Below, piece by piece: positions 1-9,258 of a stretch of DNA of 64,000 nucleotides. Under the pieces are notes generated by a model, which did no database searches, was not told where the DNA came from, and saw only the letters and a program-made list of their open reading frames with translations. Positions within the stretch are counted from its first letter, which is position 1. Every line of letters begins with the position of its first letter. Source of the DNA: Sphingobacteriaceae bacterium. Its GTDB lineage: Bacteria; Bacteroidota; Bacteroidia; Sphingobacteriales; Sphingobacteriaceae. The position numbers were made by a program, and so were the translations under genes. The stretch lies in NCBI GenBank assembly GCA_903642215.1, contig CAHJWG010000003.1, positions 124,001 through 188,000 on the forward strand. The letters run 5' to 3'.

Positions 1-210
1 AAACAGAATATTTTATAGTTGATAATGTATGTTGTGCCATCTTGATTTTGATTTTAACAGGAAAACACCGGTAAAAGAAGCATCCCTGATTACTAATCAA
101 ATTTAAAGTTTATCCGGCTTAATCATCCTCACACCAACGATAAATGACGCAGCATCTACACAGTGAAACCAGCTTATATAAATTTGGACTGAGGCGAAAC
201 CTGCTGATTT
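1..210. other. Left-edge intergenic stretch
   Basis: No gene was recognised. It holds one copy of the dispersed 12-mer (72-83) and a degenerate copy near 219, next to the 3' end of the cation transporter gene. The neighbouring gene to the left is outside the window. Confidence 0.5.
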
Positions 211-1131
211 TTACTCCATAAAAGTAGTATGATGGATGGTTTCCGGCTGTACCATTACAAAGCGTACCAATTTGAATTCCTGCTTTACGTTTTCCCGGAT
301 ACGGTCTATCGCTTCGTTAATAACCTGCGTATTAAGGTTTTCTTCAAAAGCAACAATCAGCATTAAAATCACTTCTTCCGGAGCCTGATAAGTGGATAGA
401 ATGTGCATTACCTTGGTTACAGTTTCATCTTTTTCAACCAGTTTACTTATTTTAACTTTGGTTTCGCGGGTTAGGCCCTCGCCCATCAGCAAACTCCGGC
501 TTTCCCTCGCTAAGATAGAAGAAACGGCAATCAAAAGTAAACCAACCAGCACAGAAGCGATGCCATCTAAAACCGGAAGGTGATATTTATAATTAAAAAA
601 AGTGCAGATCAGCACGATAAATAACCCGATTACGGCGGCACTATCCTCAAACAAAACCAGGAAACTGGAAGGATCTTTACTTTTTACCACGGCCTGCCAC
701 CAGGTTTGGTTACCTCTGGATTTATTAAATTCTTTAGCTGCAATAATGAAAGAAGTACCTTCAAAGGTAATTGATAAACCGATTACGATATAAATTAACG
801 TTGGGCTTGCCAGCGGTTCCGGTTTGATGATGTGCACAATCCCCTGGTAAATGGAAACGCCTCCGCCTAAACCAAAAATCAGGATAGAAACAATAAAAGA
901 CCAGAAATAAAGCTCTTTACCGTAGCCGAACGGATGATAAACATCGGGTTCTTTTTTGCTTTGATGCAGGCCTAAAAGCAAAAGCAGTTCGTTCACGGTA
1001 TCAACCAGCGAATGGATACCTTCGGCTAACATGGCAGCACTGTTGCTGATTGCGCCTGCTATAAATTTGGTAACCGCAATAAGCAGGTTTGCTGCTAATG
1101 CGCTGTAAATAGTTTTGTTGGATGCTGCCAT
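211..1131 (-). CDS. Cation diffusion facilitator (CDF) family transporter
   Basis: An inner-membrane antiporter of 306 aa expected to export divalent metal (Zn, Fe or Mn) in exchange for protons. The N-terminal two thirds hold about six hydrophobic helices. Helix 2 carries the CDF metal-site pattern HSLVD (H40, D44). Helix 5 carries acidic residues E162-D163 before SAAVIG, and LDGIAS follows near residue 188. This arrangement recalls the SLC30A9/ZnT9-like branch more than the classic HxxxD/HxxxD exporters. The C-terminal ~90 residues are the cytoplasmic ferredoxin-like domain. It is a single gene on its strand and divergent from the glycosidase to its right. The zinc locus lies 26 kb away and no Zur-like box was seen here, so the metal is not settled. 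Confidence 0.88.
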   Translation of the reverse strand: MAASNKTIYSALAANLLIAVTKFIAGAISNSAAMLAEGIHSLVDTVNELLLLLGLHQSKKEPDVYHPFGYGKELYFWSFIVSILIFGLGGGVSIYQGIVHIIKPEPLASPTLIYIVIGLSITFEGTSFIIAAKEFNKSRGNQTWWQAVVKSKDPSSFLVLFEDSAAVIGLFIVLICTFFNYKYHLPVLDGIASVLVGLLLIAVSSILARESRSLLMGEGLTRETKVKISKLVEKDETVTKVMHILSTYQAPEEVILMLIVAFEENLNTQVINEAIDRIRENVKQEFKLVRFVMVQPETIHHTTFME

Positions 1132-1574
1132 AAATAACTTACTACTAAGCCAAGGCAGCGTTTGTTTGATAAAAAATGATTACCCGAAGCAAAACCGGGT
1201 AATCCGAATACCAAATATCTTACTCAAAAAAACGGATACTGTTTTTACCCTTCTTTTCTTTGCATATACATTTTCATTGTTTTTTTGGATTGCTTCCGCA
1301 AATCTTCCAGCGGCATATCTGTAGACATCGAAATGTGGATATCGTTAAACAGCAGGAACGGATAAATAAAAATCATTGATAAGTGTTTCATGATCGTTTT
1401 TTAAAATTAAAATCAGCAATTAGGTGGAATAACCGCTTTTACGTATGCGCTTTTAAAAAGTTAGTTCAACTTTTATTATGCAGCATCAGCTTCGTTTACT
1501 ACTATAATTATCATATTTATAACTTTTAAAGCTGCTTTGGCTTGATTACAATTTGTATTTTTAAATTGATTTGA
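1132..1574. other. Divergent intergenic region, 443 bases
   Basis: Promoter-bearing gap between the CDF gene (leftward) and the GH63 gene (rightward). It includes a possible 48-codon ORF listed separately and an AACCGCTT word (1431-1438) that fits the AANCGNTT core of LacI-family operators, though one 8-mer is weak evidence. No RNA gene was recognised. Confidence 0.4.
1245..1391 (-). CDS. Possible small protein, 48 aa
   Basis: An ATG-started frame read leftwards in the gap upstream of the CDF gene. It encodes a hydrophobic start (MKHLSMIFIYPF) followed by a charged helix-like end (PLEDLRKQSKKTMKMYMQRK). The amphipathic second half looks more protein-like than random, but there is no clear ribosome-binding site and I do not recognise the family. 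It could be chance. Confidence 0.25.
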   Translation of the reverse strand: MKHLSMIFIYPFLLFNDIHISMSTDMPLEDLRKQSKKTMKMYMQRKEG

Positions 1575-4193
1575 ATGGAATTGAACATGACTGCCGAACA
1601 AACCCGCCTATCAGACAACTACAGTAAAAAAACGAACTGGTTAAAATGGGGGCCGTATTTATCCGAACGGCAATGGGGAACCGTTCGGGAAGATTACAGC
1701 GAAAACGGCGATGCCTGGAATTATATTACACACGATATGGCCCGCAGCAAAGCGTATCGCTGGGGCGAAGAAGGTATCGGCGGTTTTAGCGATGAGAAGC
1801 AACTGCTTTGTTTAGGGCTTGGTTTATGGAACGGAAAAGATGCAATTTTAAAAGAACGGCTTTTCGGCTTAACCAATGGCGAGGGCAACCACGGCGAAGA
1901 TGTAAAAGAACTTTATTATTATCTGGACAGCACGCCAACGCACAGCTACATGAAAATGCTGTACAAATACGTGCAGGATGCTTATCCGTACGAATTGCTG
2001 ATTAACGAAAACCAGCGGCGCGGCAAGTTAGACCCGGAATTTGAACTGATTGACACCGGTTTATTTGATCAGAACCGGTATTTTGATGTGTTTATCGAAT
2101 ACATTAAAAACACGGAAGATGATATTTTAATTCAATACACCATCCACAACCGCGGCAGGCAAAATGCTGATTTGCATGTGCTGCCGCAATTGTGGTTTCG
2201 CAACAACTGGAGCTGGAACCCGCAAGCTGTAAAACCGCAGATTTCGCATCTGGATAAAAGCACTTTGTTTTTGCAATCGGCGCAGCCCGGCCAGTATTAT
2301 TTACATATTGATACCGATGCAGAATTGTTATTTACCGAAAATGAAACCAATAACGAACGGCTGTATCACGCACCAAATGCGGCTGCTTTTGTAAAAGACG
2401 GCATTAACGAACGCGTTGTAAATGGTAATACTTCATCTGTTAATCCGCAAAAAACAGGCACAAAAACAGCATTATGGTACCAGCTGAATGTTCCGGCAGA
2501 GCAAAGCATCACCCTTAAATTACGGCTTTCTGCCAATCACCAAACCGATGCTTTTGAAGATTTTGACAGCATCGTAAACAAACGTAAAACAGAAGCTAAC
2601 GCTTTTTATGCAGATAAGCAGCAACAGGTAACCAGTGCAGACGAAAAACTGGTGCAGCGGCAGGCATTTGCGGGCATGCTCTGGAGCAAGCAATACTTCT
2701 TTTATAGTGTAAATTCCTGGCTTAATGGTGATCCTGATCAGGTTGCGCCGCCGCAAAACCGTTTTAAACTGCGCAACCACAACTGGAAACATTTTATTGC
2801 AGATGATATTTTATCCATGCCGGATAAGTGGGAATATCCCTGGTTTGCGGCCTGGGATCTGGCTTTTCATTGTTTAACCTTTGCCAAAATCGATCCTGAT
2901 TTTGCCAAAAAGCAGCTCAATTTGCTTGTTAGTGCCAATTATATTCATCCCAACGGGCAGCTCCCTGCTTACGAATGGGATTTTAGCGATGCCAATCCGC
3001 CGGTACATGCTTTGGCTGCCTGGCAATTATATCAGCTGGATAAAAAAGTAAACGGCAAAGAAGACATACTCTTTTTAGAGGGTATTTTCCAGAAATTACT
3101 GCTCAATTTTACCTGGTGGGTAAACCAGAAAGACAGCGAAGGCAACAACATTTTTGAGGGCGGTTTTTTAGGGCTGGACAATATTGGCGTTTTTAACCGG
3201 AGTTCGCCGGTACCGGGAGGTGGTTTTTTAGAACAGGCCGATGGCTCCAGCTGGATGGCAATGTACGCGCTTAACATGCTGCAAATCAGTATCGAACTGG
3301 CAATGTATAATCCGGTTTACGAAAACATGGCGATTAAATTTGCAGAGCATTTTCTGTACATGGCGGGTTCTATTGCTTACATGGGCGAAGATTCTTTGGG
3401 TTTGTGGGACGATGAGGACGGTTTTTATTACGATTTACTGCGCAAGCCGGATGGTACGAACGACCGTTTACGCCTGCGAACTTTGGTTGGATTAATACCG
3501 ATGTTTGCCGTAATTGTGTTTGATGAAGACAAATGGAATAAACTGCACGGTTTAAAAGAACGGCTGGACTGGTTTATGGTGCAGCGGCCGGATTTGGTTC
3601 GTTTGGTAAGTTACTGGAAAGATACCAAAGGTAACGAGCAGCATTTATTTTCGCTGCTGCGCGGCCATCGGATGAAACTTTTACTGCGCCGGATGCTCGA
3701 TCCGAACGAGTTTTTATCTGATTTTGGGATCCGCTCGATCTCAAAAGAATATCAGGACAATCCTTATCATTATTTATTAAACGGAACAGATTACGAAGTA
3801 AAATACAATCCTGCCGAAAGTGATACAGGTATGTTTGGCGGCAACAGCAACTGGCGCGGCCCGATCTGGATGCCGGTTAACTACCTGCTTATCCAGTCTT
3901 TATATAATTTTCAGGATTATTACACGGATGATTTCAAGGTAGAATATCCAACCGGTTCCGGCAGCTATTGTTCGCTTGCAGAAATTGCCCGGGCATTAGG
4001 AAATCGTGTAAAAAATATTTTTTTAAGAAATGAAAAAGGTGAACGGCCCGTTTTTGGCGGACATGAAAAATTTAACACCGATCCTAATTTTAAAGATTAC
4101 ATTCTTTTCCACGAGTATTTCCACGGAGACAGCGGTAAAGGTTTAGGCGCAAGCCATCAAACCGGCTGGACAGGGCTTGTTGCTTTGTTGTAA
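1575..4193 (+). CDS. GH63-family (MGH1-like) glucosidase
   Basis: A large cytoplasmic glycoside hydrolase of 872 aa with no signal peptide. It resembles the bacterial branch of GH63/mannosyl-oligosaccharide-glucosidase-like enzymes often annotated simply as glucosidase. Visible family blocks are the N-terminal SERQWGTVREDYS region, GLTNGEGNHGEDVKE near residue 97, and the (alpha/alpha)6-barrel block WEYPWFAAWDLAFH, whose Asp (D428) matches the position usually taken as a catalytic acid. GNSNWRGPIWMP and HEYFHGDSGKGLGASHQTGWTG lie near the end. The length is normal for the family. A start four codons downstream (MTAEQ) is equally possible. It is monocistronic. Its natural substrate cannot be read from sequence, but the nearby LacI/GH130/Sus locus makes a role in oligosaccharide breakdown plausible. 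Confidence 0.85.
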   Translation: MELNMTAEQTRLSDNYSKKTNWLKWGPYLSERQWGTVREDYSENGDAWNYITHDMARSKAYRWGEEGIGGFSDEKQLLCLGLGLWNGKDAILKERLFGLTNGEGNHGEDVKELYYYLDSTPTHSYMKMLYKYVQDAYPYELLINENQRRGKLDPEFELIDTGLFDQNRYFDVFIEYIKNTEDDILIQYTIHNRGRQNADLHVLPQLWFRNNWSWNPQAVKPQISHLDKSTLFLQSAQPGQYYLHIDTDAELLFTENETNNERLYHAPNAAAFVKDGINERVVNGNTSSVNPQKTGTKTALWYQLNVPAEQSITLKLRLSANHQTDAFEDFDSIVNKRKTEANAFYADKQQQVTSADEKLVQRQAFAGMLWSKQYFFYSVNSWLNGDPDQVAPPQNRFKLRNHNWKHFIADDILSMPDKWEYPWFAAWDLAFHCLTFAKIDPDFAKKQLNLLVSANYIHPNGQLPAYEWDFSDANPPVHALAAWQLYQLDKKVNGKEDILFLEGIFQKLLLNFTWWVNQKDSEGNNIFEGGFLGLDNIGVFNRSSPVPGGGFLEQADGSSWMAMYALNMLQISIELAMYNPVYENMAIKFAEHFLYMAGSIAYMGEDSLGLWDDEDGFYYDLLRKPDGTNDRLRLRTLVGLIPMFAVIVFDEDKWNKLHGLKERLDWFMVQRPDLVRLVSYWKDTKGNEQHLFSLLRGHRMKLLLRRMLDPNEFLSDFGIRSISKEYQDNPYHYLLNGTDYEVKYNPAESDTGMFGGNSNWRGPIWMPVNYLLIQSLYNFQDYYTDDFKVEYPTGSGSYCSLAEIARALGNRVKNIFLRNEKGERPVFGGHEKFNTDPNFKDYILFHEYFHGDSGKGLGASHQTGWTGLVALL

Positions 4194-4330
4194 AATTTCA
4201 AAATCAAAAGCATGCTTCTTTTAAGGCACTTTTATGGTTAAGCTTCATTTTTAAAACAACGGATTTTATACATGGAAAACATATTTTATCTATTGGTTAA
4301 AATTAACAATGAATAAAATGAACAAAGCAG

Positions 4331-4363
4331 ATAATTGATACGTAAAACAGCCGTATCAATTAT
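4331..4363. promoter_or_regulatory. Perfect 12-bp inverted repeat just before a start codon
   Basis: ATAATTGATACG (4331-4342) and its exact reverse complement (4352-4363) are separated by 9 bases and end 4 bases before the ATG at 4368. It could be a repressor operator or a 5'-UTR hairpin that masks the start of the S74-domain gene. There is no run of T after it, so it is not a terminator for that direction. Confidence 0.55.
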
Positions 4364-4367
4364 CTGT

Positions 4368-6644
4368 ATGAAAACATTACAACAGGTTTCAAACTCATTT
4401 GCACTACTGCTTTGTATTTTATCAGTTAAAATTACATCGGCACAAAATGTTGGTATCAGTTCTTCCAGCTCCTTTGCACCCGATGCTTCCGCTGCTTTAG
4501 ATGTTAGTTTTACAAATAAAGGTTTATTAATTCCGCGCGTTGCGCTTACGGCAACCAATGCTGCCGGTCCGGTTACTTCTCCGGCTACATCTCTTTTAGT
4601 TTATAATACGGCTACGGCGGGTACGGCCCCAAATAATGTTGTACCTGGTTATTACTATTATAGCGGTACAGCCTGGGTTGCATTAAGTACCTCGGCAAAC
4701 GGCTGGTCGACAATAGGAAATGCCGGCACAACTGCCGGGACTAATTTTTTAGGTACTACAGATTTAACCGATTTGGTGATGAAAACCAACAATGTAGAAC
4801 GGGCCAGGATTACAAGTGCGGGTACCGGTAACCTGGCCGGAAATTTTGTTGTAAGCAGCACCGGTTCAACAACGGTTAATTCAAGCAATCCGGAAAAGCT
4901 TTTAGTTGATGCCGGTAATACAAGTTCTTTTAACGTGATCACCGGAAAAGGAAACTTTAACAATTATCTGCAGCTTAATATTCAGAATAACAACGCCGGA
5001 ACAACTGCAAGTTCTGATGTGGTAGCTTCTGCTGATAATGCAAGCGAAACCGCAAATTTTGTGGATATGGGTATCAACAGCAGTGCTAACAATACTACCG
5101 GCGTTCTTGGCGGTGCAAATACAGCTTACCTGTACGGGATGGGAAATGATTTTGCAATAGGTAACGGAACTTCCGGCAAAAACCTCTTATTTTTTACAGG
5201 CGGTACTGCAACCAACGAAAGGATGCGCATTGACGGAACTGGTAATGTTGGTATTAATAACATCGGCCCGACAGAAAAACTGGATATTACCGGTAATTTA
5301 AAGTTTAGCGGTGCTTTAATGCCAAACAACAATGCAGGGACGGCTGGCTATTTCCTGGCTTCTTCCGGTGCGGGTGCTGCGCCTACCTGGGCTAACGCCA
5401 ATAATTTTTCATGGACAACAACCGGCAATTCTGCCACCACTCCCGGAACAAATTTTATCGGTACTACCGATGCCCAGGATTTTGTGATGAAAACCAGCAA
5501 TACAGAAAGAGCAAGGATTAGTTCGCTTGGCGATTTCGGTATCGGTACTACTACTTTCAACAGTACAAACCCGGAGCAGCTTTTGGTTGATGCCGGTACT
5601 GAAAATTCTTTCAATGTGATCAGCGGAAAAGGAAACCTTAATAATTATTTACAGCTTAATATCCAGAATAATAGTGCTGGGGCAAGTGCAAGTTCTGATG
5701 TGGTAGCTTCTGCCGATAATGCAAGTGAAACTGCAAACTTTGTAGATATGGGCATCAATAGCAGTGCTAACAATACCACAGGCGTTCTTGGCGGTGCAAA
5801 TACAGCTTACCTCTACGGGATGGGAAATGATTTTGCAATTGGTAACGGAACTTTAGGTAAAAACCTCTTATTTTTTACAGGCGGTACAGCTACTAATGAA
5901 AGGATGCGCATTAACGGAACAGGAAACATTGGCATCGGCACAACAACGCCTACCCAGCCATTGGATGTAAACGGAAATATAAGCGTAGCCAATGCAGTAT
6001 ATATTGATGCTGCCAATACGAATGCAGGGACAAAAACACCAGGTTTAATTTTTGGTGGCCCATCCAGCGGCGAAACTATTTCTTCCAAACGTACTACGGG
6101 AGGAAACCAGTACGGAATGGATTTTTACACCTCAAGTACTTCACGCATGTCAATCCTTGCCGGAGGAAATGTAGGTATCGGCACCACCACACCTGCGTTT
6201 AAATTAGCGGTTGCAGGTATTGTTGCCCCAAGTACTGATAATGCTTACACTTTAGGCGCAAGTGGTAACCGATGGACAGTATTATATGCAACAAATGGAA
6301 CCATCAATACTTCAGACAGAAGATTGAAAACCAACATCAAGCCCTTAAATTATGGCTTAAAAGAAGTATTGGCCTTGCAGCCGGTAAGTTATAATTGGAA
6401 AGATACGGCACATCCGGAAAATAAAATCGGTTTAATTGCGCAGGATGTTAGGAAACTGATCCCGGAGGTGGTAATCGGTGATGAAGCCAAAGAGAAATTA
6501 GGAATGAATTATGCTGAGATTGTCCCGGTTTTGATCAATGCCATCAAAGAACAGCAAAAACAAATCGACCAACTGAAGCAACTGGTTGAAGCTTCTCAAA
6601 AAGCAAAAGTGCTGCAGCTTTTACACACCGGCAAACCAGAATAG
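4368..6644 (+). CDS. Secreted tail-fibre-like protein with C-terminal S74 chaperone domain
   Basis: I place the start at the ATG at 4368 (758 aa) because it gives a clean signal peptide (MKTLQQVSNSFALLLC... ending TSAQ); an upstream frame extension adds 11 residues lacking that feature. The body is rich in Ser, Thr, Asn and Gly and repeats blocks such as NERMRI.GTGN(V/I)GI, typical of beta-helical or trimeric fibre shafts. Residues ~645-740 match the peptidase_S74 intramolecular chaperone domain (TSDRRLKTNIKPL, ALQPVSYNWK, GLIAQDV), which in phage tail spikes helps trimerisation and then cleaves itself off. The end is a short coiled coil. Such proteins are common in Bacteroidota as cell-surface proteins, so a phage origin is not implied. 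A 105-codon internal duplication is described separately. Confidence 0.8.
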   Translation: MKTLQQVSNSFALLLCILSVKITSAQNVGISSSSSFAPDASAALDVSFTNKGLLIPRVALTATNAAGPVTSPATSLLVYNTATAGTAPNNVVPGYYYYSGTAWVALSTSANGWSTIGNAGTTAGTNFLGTTDLTDLVMKTNNVERARITSAGTGNLAGNFVVSSTGSTTVNSSNPEKLLVDAGNTSSFNVITGKGNFNNYLQLNIQNNNAGTTASSDVVASADNASETANFVDMGINSSANNTTGVLGGANTAYLYGMGNDFAIGNGTSGKNLLFFTGGTATNERMRIDGTGNVGINNIGPTEKLDITGNLKFSGALMPNNNAGTAGYFLASSGAGAAPTWANANNFSWTTTGNSATTPGTNFIGTTDAQDFVMKTSNTERARISSLGDFGIGTTTFNSTNPEQLLVDAGTENSFNVISGKGNLNNYLQLNIQNNSAGASASSDVVASADNASETANFVDMGINSSANNTTGVLGGANTAYLYGMGNDFAIGNGTLGKNLLFFTGGTATNERMRINGTGNIGIGTTTPTQPLDVNGNISVANAVYIDAANTNAGTKTPGLIFGGPSSGETISSKRTTGGNQYGMDFYTSSTSRMSILAGGNVGIGTTTPAFKLAVAGIVAPSTDNAYTLGASGNRWTVLYATNGTINTSDRRLKTNIKPLNYGLKEVLALQPVSYNWKDTAHPENKIGLIAQDVRKLIPEVVIGDEAKEKLGMNYAEIVPVLINAIKEQQKQIDQLKQLVEASQKAKVLQLLHTGKPE
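4929..5924 (+). repeat. In-gene duplication of 105 codons
   Basis: 4929-5243 and 5610-5924 are near-identical in DNA and protein, running from FNVI(T/S)GKGN to RMRI(D/N)GTGN, spaced 681 bases apart and in frame. The DNA similarity is higher than protein constraint alone would need, which suggests a recent duplication or gene conversion inside the S74-domain gene. Confidence 0.85.
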
Positions 6645-6828
6645 AAAGCATGCTTCTTTTATCACCCTTTTTTCTGTTTCAACATAAATAATTATAAATA
6701 TCAAAGCAGTTCCATTACAACATCTAATATCATTAACCTAATCTGCTTAACGCCGTAAAAAGGCAAATTGATTTTATGGATACCAGCAAATCAAATAAAT
6801 ATAAGTTATCGATATTACTATATATTTT

Positions 6829-9258
6829 ATGATCAGGAGTGATACAGCTTTTTATCTTCATACTTCTTTTACACCTAAAAAAGTTGTTTTTCCACAAAAA
6901 ATCTTCTTTTCGCTGGCACTAATCCTGCTTTCTGTTTCGGTTAACGCGCAATACATTTTTAAACCGGACAGCCTGCCGGAGCATATTTCTATTTTAAACC
7001 ATGCTGTTATTGCAGATGCCGGACTTAAAAACTTCACTTTTAAGCAAGTAAAAAACAATACAACAGCTTTAAAATATAAGCAGCTTAGCGGTAAGTTTGG
7101 TAATCTGGGTTTTACCAACCATAATTACTGGCTGAAGTTTGAGTTGAAAAACGCCACAAAAAACCCGCTATTTTATTACCTGCAAACTGCCGAACCCGTT
7201 ACGGATAACGTTGATTTATATTTGATTAATGGTTTGGGAGAAACAGCTGTGCAGCAAAGCGGTGATAATATTTTGTTTGCTAAACGAAGCCTGCCTTTCC
7301 AAAAAACGCTTTTTAAAATAGAACTGAATCCGGGCGAGCAGAAGCAGGCGTACATGGAAATTAGAAATGACGGCGAAAAAAACAGCTTGCCGCTGGATTT
7401 GATCAGTCAGCAAAAACTCCTCGAAAACACTTATAAAGACCAAATGATAATGGGCCTTTTTTACGGCGTTTTATTTGTAATAGCCATAACTTACTTCTTT
7501 TTCTACTTCGCGCTTAGCGAACTTTCTTTTTTGTATTACTCGCTGTACGTAAGTTTTGTTGGCCTTTGCCAGTTTGCATTAGATGGCTTTTACCATCAGT
7601 TTATAGGCGAGAGCAACTCCTGGTTCAATTTGCATGCTGTTATTATTTCTGCCATTTTTGGTTCTTATTTCTTCGGAAAATACAGTGAGCTTATCCTGAA
7701 AATTAAAACCAGGAACACCATAATCCACAAAATTTTTAAAGCTCTTTACCTTTTATTGGGCGCGGTTTTAACCGGCATCATCCTTTTTCCGTCGTTCTTA
7801 AAATACTCTTATCCTATCGTAAACGTACTCACGCTGGCCGGCATGCTGCTTATTTTATCCTGCATTATACTGCTTGTTTACCGTAAGCAAAGCATCGATA
7901 TATTTTATGCCAGTGGCATTTTAATCCTGTTTGTTTGTATTTTAATGGCGATCTTGATGAATTTCGGCGTTTTCCCGGAACACATGGCCATCGATAATAT
8001 CACCAAACCGGGTATCGGTTTGGAGATTATTGCACTTTCTTTATCGATGGCCAACCGAATCCGTTTACTCAAAAGCAAACAGGAAGAACTGCAAGTTATC
8101 GCCTTACAGAAATCGGAAGAAATGAATGATGTAAAATCATATTTCTTATCCAATATGAGCCACGAATTGCGCACGCCTTTAAATGCAATTTTAGGATTAA
8201 CCAGTTTGATGGAAACCGAAACGGAAGATTTAAAGGTAAAATCAAACTGCGAAACCATTAAATATGCTTCTTACAGCTTAATTTCATCTGTAAATGATAT
8301 CCTTGATTTTTCTAAAATAGAAAAGGGAGAATTAAAATTAGATCACGCCGAGTTTAATCCTTACAGCATCCTCCACAGAATGAGTACCAATACACGCAGG
8401 CTGGCTGAAGAAAAAGGATTAACATTTGAGCTTTTCACCACTTTAACAGAAGATATTACAGTTGTTGGAGATGCCACGCGCCTTGAACAGATTATTTATA
8501 ACGTCCTCAATAATGCCGTAAAGTTTACCCAAAAAGGATCGGTAAAACTTAAAGTGCTAACCAAAGTTAAAAACAACCAGTTAAACTTAATCTTAACAAT
8601 TTCTGATACCGGAATTGGTATTTCCAAAGAAAAAATCGATTCTGTGTTTGGTATGTTTTCTCAAACTGATGTTAACCACAAGCGTAAATTCGGCGGCTTT
8701 GGTGTCGGGTTAACTGTTGTAAAAGCTTTGGTTGATTTGCATGGCGGAAATGTTACGCTGGATAGTATCGTAAATGAAGGCACAAGCTGCCGGATTGCTA
8801 TTACTTATCCGCTGGTTGCCCGGGAAAAACCTGCCCCTGTACAAATTTCCGGCTCTTACGATTTATTAGGCAAACATATTTTAGTGGTGGAAGACAACAA
8901 GATGAACCAAATGGTGATTAAAATGATGCTGAAACGCTGGAATAATACAACTGTAAGTTTTGCTGATGATGGTGCCCAAAGTTTGGAAGTATTAAAAACC
9001 GAAAGCGTCGACGTAGTTTTAATGGATTTGCAGATGCCGGTTTTAGACGGTTACGAAGCTATTGCAGCCATTCGGAGCGGTTTTGTGGGCAATCAAAACA
9101 CAAATATCCCGATTATTGTGCTTACTGCAGACATAACCGCTTCTACCAAAGAAAAGGTATTTGAACTGGGTGCCAATGATTATATGACGAAACCGGTTGA
9201 TCAAAACGAGCTATACCAAAAAGTTTCCGCACTTTTCAGTTTATCAAACGCGATCTAA
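6829..9258 (+). CDS. Hybrid sensor histidine kinase with 7TMR-DISM input and receiver domain
   Basis: 809 aa. The N-terminus has a hydrophobic secretion segment ending near VNAQ. A periplasmic 7TMR-DISMED2-type carbohydrate-binding-like domain follows (about residues 45-200), then seven transmembrane helices (about 205-410). Next come HisKA with the H-box FLSNMSHELRTPLNA (phospho-acceptor H445), HATPase_c with N, G1 (DTGIGI) and G2 (GFGVGL) boxes, and a C-terminal receiver (VVEDNKMN..., phospho-acceptor D733 in VLMDLQMPVLDG, and the TKP lysine). There is no output DNA-binding domain, so the signal must pass to another protein or act as a phosphorelay. It sits between the fibre gene and the Sus locus, and its stop directly abuts that of the convergent LacI gene. 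The dispersed 12-mer lies in codons 11-14. Confidence 0.93.
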   Translation: MIRSDTAFYLHTSFTPKKVVFPQKIFFSLALILLSVSVNAQYIFKPDSLPEHISILNHAVIADAGLKNFTFKQVKNNTTALKYKQLSGKFGNLGFTNHNYWLKFELKNATKNPLFYYLQTAEPVTDNVDLYLINGLGETAVQQSGDNILFAKRSLPFQKTLFKIELNPGEQKQAYMEIRNDGEKNSLPLDLISQQKLLENTYKDQMIMGLFYGVLFVIAITYFFFYFALSELSFLYYSLYVSFVGLCQFALDGFYHQFIGESNSWFNLHAVIISAIFGSYFFGKYSELILKIKTRNTIIHKIFKALYLLLGAVLTGIILFPSFLKYSYPIVNVLTLAGMLLILSCIILLVYRKQSIDIFYASGILILFVCILMAILMNFGVFPEHMAIDNITKPGIGLEIIALSLSMANRIRLLKSKQEELQVIALQKSEEMNDVKSYFLSNMSHELRTPLNAILGLTSLMETETEDLKVKSNCETIKYASYSLISSVNDILDFSKIEKGELKLDHAEFNPYSILHRMSTNTRRLAEEKGLTFELFTTLTEDITVVGDATRLEQIIYNVLNNAVKFTQKGSVKLKVLTKVKNNQLNLILTISDTGIGISKEKIDSVFGMFSQTDVNHKRKFGGFGVGLTVVKALVDLHGGNVTLDSIVNEGTSCRIAITYPLVAREKPAPVQISGSYDLLGKHILVVEDNKMNQMVIKMMLKRWNNTTVSFADDGAQSLEVLKTESVDVVLMDLQMPVLDGYEAIAAIRSGFVGNQNTNIPIIVLTADITASTKEKVFELGANDYMTKPVDQNELYQKVSALFSLSNAI

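Noticed and set aside
1115-1324. 69-codon rightward frame overlapping the CDF gene start
   Set aside because: It crosses the start of a clear gene on the other strand and has no protein-like features.
4658-6088. Several leftward frames inside the S74-domain gene
   Set aside because: They are shadows of the Ser/Thr/Gly-rich coding strand and repeat because that gene is internally duplicated.
4368-6644. A prophage tail-fibre region
   Set aside because: No other phage genes nearby; S74-domain surface proteins with signal peptides are common in Bacteroidota.
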